Assembly: GCA_903920695.1 (NCBI GenBank)
Contig: CAIXNB010000055.1
Location: 1-52,665, forward strand
Length of the DNA stretch: 52,665 nucleotides
Direction of reading: 5' to 3'
DNA from: an uncultured beta proteobacterium
Lineage (GTDB): Bacteria > Pseudomonadota > Gammaproteobacteria > Burkholderiales > Burkholderiaceae_C
A program made the translations under genes and the position numbers. Below are positions 48,304-52,665 of the stretch, one piece after another. The stretch's first letter is position 1, and each line of letters begins with the position of its first letter. The notes under the pieces were generated by a model. That model saw only the letters and a program-made list of their open reading frames with translations, ran no database searches and had not been told where the DNA came from.

Positions 48304-50181
48304 TTAGATTTGAACCCGCGTTCCGAGTTCAATTACGCAGTTGTTGGGTAGGCGGAAAAACCCGGCCACACTGCCGGCATTGCGTGACATCAGGGCAAAG
48401 AAGGCTTCGCGCCAATGCGCCATGCCGGCGCCGCGTGTCGGTACCACGGTTTCTCTGCTCAGGAAGTAGGAGGTTTCGAACAGGTTGATGGGCAGTCCCT
48501 GGGCGCGGCACAACTCGAGCGCCTTCGGAATGTCAGGCGTGTTCTTGAAGCCGTAATTCAGCTGCACGCGCCAGAAACCCGCCACCAGCGGCGTGATCTG
48601 GACGCGCTCCTCGAACGCGATCCAGGGCACGTCGTGAAAGACCACGGTCAGGATCAGGTTGCGCTCATGCAATACCTGGTTGTGCTTGAGGTTGTGCATC
48701 AGCGCTTGCGGCACGGTATCCGGATTGGCCACGGCGTAGACGGCAGTGCGGGAGACGCGGTGGATCTCGTCGTTGGCCAGCGCCTTGATGAAGGGCAGCA
48801 GTTCGGGGTCGTCATTGCGCAGGCTTTCGATCAGCAATTCGCGTCCACGGCGCCAGGTTGCCATCACGGTGAAGATGGCGTCACCGAGTACCAGCGGGAA
48901 CCAGCCGCCCTGCAGGAACTTGAGCGCGCACGAGACCACCAGCAGCGCGTCGAGTGTCAGAAAGACGCTGGTCGCCGCGAGCGCCAACGGCAGCGAGTAG
49001 CCCCAGCCGTCGCGCAGCACAAAGTAGGTCAGCAGCGTCGTGATCAGCATAGTGACCGTTACCGCGATCCCGTAGGCCGAAGCCAGTGCCGAGGAACTGC
49101 CAAAGCCGACCACGGCCAGCAACACCGCCACCAGAAGCGCCCAGTTAACCTCTGGCATGTAGATCTGGCCGGCTTCCTTGGCCGAGGTGTAGTTCACTTG
49201 CAGGCGCGGCAGCAGGCCGAGCTGGACCGCCTGCTTGGTCATTGAATAGGCGCCCGATATGACGGCCTGGGAGGCGATCACCGTCGCCATTGTCGCTAGC
49301 ACCACCACCGGGATCAGCCAGGAGGCGGGGAACATGCGGTAGAACGGGTTTTCCAGCGCGCTGGGCTCGCTCATCAGCAGCGCGCCCTGGCCCATGTAGT
49401 GGATGGTCAGGGCCGGCAGCACCAGGCCGACCCAGGCCAACTGGATCGGACGCTTGCCGAAATGCCCCATGTCGGCATACAGGGCTTCGGCGCCGGTAAA
49501 GGCCAGCACGATGGCGCCGACGGCGATAAACATATGCCAGCCCTGCGCGCGCAGAAATGCCAGGGCTTCGAGCGGATTGAGGGCGTTGAGGATCAGGGGT
49601 TCACGCAGGATCTGCGCCATGCCACTGAACGTTAGCAGTGCGAACCAGACCAGGATGATGGGCCCGAACAGGCGCCCCACCAAAGCGGTGCCGAAGCGCT
49701 GCATGGCAAACAGGCCAATCAGCACCGTGATCGCAATCGGCAGCACATAGGGTTTGAGCAGCGGCGTTACCACTTCCAGCCCTTCGACTGCGCTCAGCAC
49801 CGAGATCGCCGGCGTGATCACGCTGTCGCCATAGAACAGCGCCGCGCCAAAAACGCCAGTCAGCAGTAGCACCGTGCGCCGTTTTTGCGTTTTGCCGCCG
49901 GCGTGCGCCGCCAGCGCCGTCAGGGCCATGATGCCGCCCTCACCGCGGTTGTCCGCGCGCAGGATCAGCAGCACGTATTTCAGCGTGACGACCATCATCA
50001 AGCCCCAGAAGATCACTGACACGGCGCCGATCAGGTGGTTTGCGTCCAGCATGACCCCGCTGACGGGGTTGAAGATTTCCTTCATGGTGTAGAGCGGGCT
50101 GGTACCGATGTCGCCATAGACGACACCCATGGCCCCCAGAGTCATGACAGCCAGGCCTTCGCGGCCGCTAGATTTACCCAT
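48304..50181 (-). CDS. kup: Low-affinity potassium transporter Kup
   Basis: A 625-residue K+:H+ symporter of the inner membrane with about twelve hydrophobic segments and a cytoplasmic C-terminal domain. The N-terminus [20 protein letters not shown] is the family signature, and [16 protein letters not shown] and [21 protein letters not shown] follow. It lies 64 bases downstream of a KdpE-like regulator gene and in the same direction, so it may be regulated with it. Confidence 0.96.
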   Translation of the reverse strand: MGKSSGREGLAVMTLGAMGVVYGDIGTSPLYTMKEIFNPVSGVMLDANHLIGAVSVIFWGLMMVVTLKYVLLILRADNRGEGGIMALTALAAHAGGKTQKRRTVLLLTGVFGAALFYGDSVITPAISVLSAVEGLEVVTPLLKPYVLPIAITVLIGLFAMQRFGTALVGRLFGPIILVWFALLTFSGMAQILREPLILNALNPLEALAFLRAQGWHMFIAVGAIVLAFTGAEALYADMGHFGKRPIQLAWVGLVLPALTIHYMGQGALLMSEPSALENPFYRMFPASWLIPVVVLATMATVIASQAVISGAYSMTKQAVQLGLLPRLQVNYTSAKEAGQIYMPEVNWALLVAVLLAVVGFGSSSALASAYGIAVTVTMLITTLLTYFVLRDGWGYSLPLALAATSVFLTLDALLVVSCALKFLQGGWFPLVLGDAIFTVMATWRRGRELLIESLRNDDPELLPFIKALANDEIHRVSRTAVYAVANPDTVPQALMHNLKHNQVLHERNLILTVVFHDVPWIAFEERVQITPLVAGFWRVQLNYGFKNTPDIPKALELCRAQGLPINLFETSYFLSRETVVPTRGAGMAHWREAFFALMSRNAGSVAGFFRLPNNCVIELGTRVQI

Positions 50182-50245
50182 TGCAAGCGATCAACGTGGA
50201 ACAGGCCGACACTGTCGCGGCTGGCGCATCAGGAACGCATAAGGA

Positions 50246-50932
50246 TCAACTATCGGCCAGGCGGTAGCCGATGCCAGTCTCGGTCAGCAGATGACGCGGT
50301 TCGCTCGGATTACGCTCGATCTTGGCGCGCAACTGCGCCATGTACAGGCGCAGGTAGTGCGTGTGCTCGGTGAACTCGGTGCCCCAGACGTCAGTCAGCA
50401 GTTGTCGGTGCGTCACCACGCGCCCGGCGCTGCGCACCAGTCGTGCCAATAGATTGAATTCAGTCGGCGTCAGGTGCAGCGTTGCGCCGTCGCGCTCAAC
50501 CCGGTGTGTCGTCAGGTCCACGTGCAGATCGTCCAGCGTATGCGTGGTGACGGCAGCAGCAAGGCTGGTACCGCGATGGCGCAGCGCCACGCGCATGCGC
50601 GCCAGCAGTTCGGCAATACCAAAGGGCTTGGTCAGGTAGTCGTCGGCGCCGGCGTCGAGCAACTCGATTTTCTGCGCTTCCTGGTGTCGCGCCGACACCA
50701 CGATGACCGGCACCGTGTGCTGGCGGCGCAATTCGCGCACCAGTTGCACACCGTCGCCATCGGGCAGTCCGAGATCGAGCACGATGAGGTCGGGCAGGTC
50801 GTGCTGCAACAGGGCCCGCGCCTCGCTCAGCGACACCGCCGTTTGCACTGCAAAGCCTTCCACCGACAGCGACGACTGCAGCAGCGAGCGGATTTCGCGG
50901 TCGTCTTCCACCACCAGCAGGCGCAGGCTCAT
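50246..50932 (-). CDS. kdpE: Response regulator, OmpR/PhoB family (KdpE-like)
   Basis: A 228-residue regulator: receiver domain with phosphoacceptor Asp53 (LIVLDLGLPDGDG) and the conserved lysine in YLTKPFG, then a winged-helix DNA-binding domain ending HYLRLYMAQLRAKIE and HLLTETGIGYRL, which resembles KdpE closely. The ATG at 50932 is chosen over a longer frame through the dispersed repeat; the repeat supplies a GGGGG ribosome-site-like tract about nine bases before it. No kdpFABC genes are in the window; the nearby potassium gene is kup. Confidence 0.85.
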   Translation of the reverse strand: MSLRLLVVEDDREIRSLLQSSLSVEGFAVQTAVSLSEARALLQHDLPDLIVLDLGLPDGDGVQLVRELRRQHTVPVIVVSARHQEAQKIELLDAGADDYLTKPFGIAELLARMRVALRHRGTSLAAAVTTHTLDDLHVDLTTHRVERDGATLHLTPTEFNLLARLVRSAGRVVTHRQLLTDVWGTEFTEHTHYLRLYMAQLRAKIERNPSEPRHLLTETGIGYRLADS

Positions 50933-50938
50933 GATCGA

Positions 50939-51045
50939 GCCCCCACGCTCGGCACTGGCGTGTCCTCGCTGCCCCCCGAGGGGGTGTTCGCTTGCTCGGG
51001 GCGGCCCAGCGCGGCGCTCATTGAAGCCCCACGCTCGGTACTGGC
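50939..51045 (+). repeat. Dispersed palindromic repeat, copy 3, with a partial second unit
   Basis: GCCCCCACGCTCGG, then CCCCC-CGA-GGGGG, then a diverged second part with GGGGCGGCCC (to about 51016). A partial second unit at 51025-51045 repeats AGCCCCACGCTCGGTACTGGC, nearly the same as 50938-50959. It fills the 85 bases between the kinase and regulator genes and runs into the kinase 3' end. The second stem is poorly kept in this copy. Confidence 0.7.
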
Positions 51046-52598
51046 CCGGGATCGGCGTTAGCCGATAACGCAAGTCCTGCGCTGCCCGCTGCGGCGCTAG
51101 CCGCCTCCTGTGCTGGTTGCGTTTCAGCCATGGGCAAGGTGGCAAAAAAACAGCTACCGCCGCCTTGGCGTCGGCGCACCATCAGGCTGCCACCGTGCGC
51201 CACGGCAATCGCGCGGCACAGCGCCAGACCGAGACCGGCGCCACATTGACCGGAGCGGTCACCGCGGTGATAGGGCTCAAAGATCAGTTCCTGCTCGGCT
51301 GCTGCAATGCCGGCGCCGCGGTCCTTGACCGCAATCACCAGGGTTTGGCCTTATTCTTTGACGCTAAGTTCGATCTCGCCAGCACTGTATTTCAATGCGT
51401 TGTCGAGCAAATTGCCAATCAGTTGCGCCAGCAGCACCGGGTCAGCTTTGAGCAGCGGCAGACCGGTCGGCACGTTGGCGCGGATGCGTCGCGCCGGGTC
51501 GCGTTGGCGTACGCGCGCCAGCACGGCGCCGACAATTTCTTCCAGTGCCTCCCAGTCGCGCTTGATGTCCTGTTGCAGGCTGGTCAGTCGCACCAGCTGC
51601 AGCGTGTTCTCGGTCAGCGTCGACAGGTAGGCGGCCTCGCTGGCGATGCTGGCCAGCAGGCGTTCCCGCTCTGGCGCGGCCAGCTTGTCACGCTGGGTCT
51701 GCAGTGCCGAGGCGGCGCCGACGATGGCCGCCAGCGGCGTGCGCACATCGTGTGACACCGCCGCCAGGAAAGTGCTTTGCATTTGCTGGCGCTGCGCTTC
51801 GGCTTGCGCCGCATGCATCGATGCCGCCAGCTCAACCCGCCACAAACTTTGCGCCAGCAGGGTGCACAGGGCCTGCGCGTGTTCGCGGCCATCGTTGTCT
51901 TCGGCGCGTGCTGGCCAGACGCGCGCCGCGCCCATGTGCTGCTCCTTGTCGCCCAGCGGCAGGTACCAGGCATTGAGCCCCGGCCAGCGTCCGGTGCCGG
52001 GGCCGAGCACTGCGCTTTCCTTCATGCAGCAGCGCAAACCGTCGCGCCAGTCCTGAGGCAGGTCGGCGTCGTTCTGCAAATTCTGTGCGTCGTCGCTCAG
52101 GCGCAGGGTGTTGGGCCCTTCAAAGGCTGCGTCGAGTGCGGTCTGACCCAGCGCCAGCATGGTTTCGGGTGAACTGGCCATGGCGAGTTCGGTGGCCAGC
52201 GCCTGCAACTGGCGCGCCCGCTGCGCGTTCAATGCGGCATGGCGCGATTCGCGCCGCACGCTGGCGGCCAGATGGCTGGTGACCAGCGCCACCACGAGCA
52301 TGACGACCAGGGCGATCAGGTGCTCACGGCTTTCGACATCGAAAGTCCAGCGCGGTGGAACGAAGAAAAAGTTCAGTGCCGTGACCGCGCCAACGGCGCA
52401 GACCACCGACTGCCGCCAGTCGAGACGGTAGCCGGCAATGATGATCGTCAGCACATAAATCATGGCCTGGCTGGTCAGTGTCACGTAGGCGTCGAACAGC
52501 GCGCAGCACAGGGTGGCCGCGAGCAGCAGCAGCGCGACAACCACCCAACTGCGCAGCGGGTGCGCGTCCTGTACCGGATCGGGAGAAACATAAACCAT
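51018..52598 (-). pseudogene. kdpD: Short KdpD-like sensor kinase interrupted by an in-frame TAA
   Basis: On the minus strand the frame from 52598 encodes a four-helix DUF4118 membrane domain (about residues 17-112), a GAF-like linker, and a HisKA domain with His283 in VSHDVRTPLAA and the N-box NLLDNALKYS. Codon 416 is TAA (51353-51351). The same frame then continues without shift through QTLVIAVKDRGAGI (G1 box), FEPYHRGD (F box) and GAGLGLALCRAI (G2 box) to the stop at 51018. The gene is thus one frame with a single nonsense codon before the ATP-binding residues. It also lacks the N-terminal KdpD and Usp domains: an in-frame TGA at 52625-52623 closes the frame upstream. A sequencing error is possible. 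Confidence 0.8.
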
Positions 52599-52665
52599 GC
52601 GCTCAGCGTACCACCGCCGGTATCAGGATTGCATCAGGATCGCTGCTCGCATCTCTAAAATCGCC

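Overview
The window reads as a chromosome segment of a betaproteobacterium of the order Burkholderiales, most likely family Comamonadaceae (Rhodoferax/Polaromonas-like). This rests on the gene order (lysA-lptM-cyaY-mrcA-pilMNOPQ-aroK-aroB-dgt, gltBD, mlaFEDACB-ABC-ibaG-murA-his-tat), on short-form HisG, on GC-rich coding sequence (about 62% in a hisF line I counted), and on a C/G-rich intergenic palindromic repeat that I associate with that family. No rRNA, tRNA, CRISPR or prophage was seen. No gap longer than 300 bases lacks a gene.

Layout. 1-6 kb: msrPQ (periplasmic methionine sulfoxide repair), then on the minus strand lptM-lysA, plus-strand cyaY, and minus-strand mrcA (PBP1A). 6.2-16.7 kb: type IV pilus operon pilMNOPQ, a large Big-1-like lipoprotein, then aroK, aroB and dgt. 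16.7-19.2 kb is accessory: a 167-bp element with 30-bp imperfect terminal inverted repeats that encodes the last codons of dgt, a DUF1415 gene, a predicted methyltransferase and a REP-associated tyrosine transposase (RAYT). 19.2-25.5 kb: gltBD behind a good -24/-12 (sigma-54) promoter match. 25.7-31.7 kb: the Mla phospholipid-transport operon, a YadGH-type ABC exporter and ibaG. 31.7-40.5 kb: murA followed by hisGDCBHAFIE, with a HEPN/nucleotidyltransferase pair lodged between hisA and hisF. 40.5-45.2 kb: HIT protein, tatABC, a metallo-beta-lactamase-fold hydrolase and an acyl-CoA synthetase. 45.2-52.6 kb, minus strand: malate synthase G, a type II haloacid dehalogenase, Kup, a KdpE-like regulator and a short KdpD-like kinase interrupted by an in-frame TAA.

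How the parts fit. Most of the window is housekeeping: envelope building (mrcA, mla, murA, tat, pil), amino-acid synthesis (lysA, aroKB, gltBD, his) and potassium handling (kup, kdpDE). The less ordinary layer consists of small insertions at operon joints: a HEPN/MNT module with the RX4HXY and GSX10DXD signatures of the AMPylating HepT-MntA systems, overlapping hisF; three copies of a repeat, two of which share an identical 15-nt loop but have stems differing by compensatory changes; the miniature inverted-repeat element; and the RAYT whose flank abuts the gltB promoter. The haloacid dehalogenase-malate synthase pair suggests, but does not prove, a route from haloacetate through glycolate and glyoxylate to malate.
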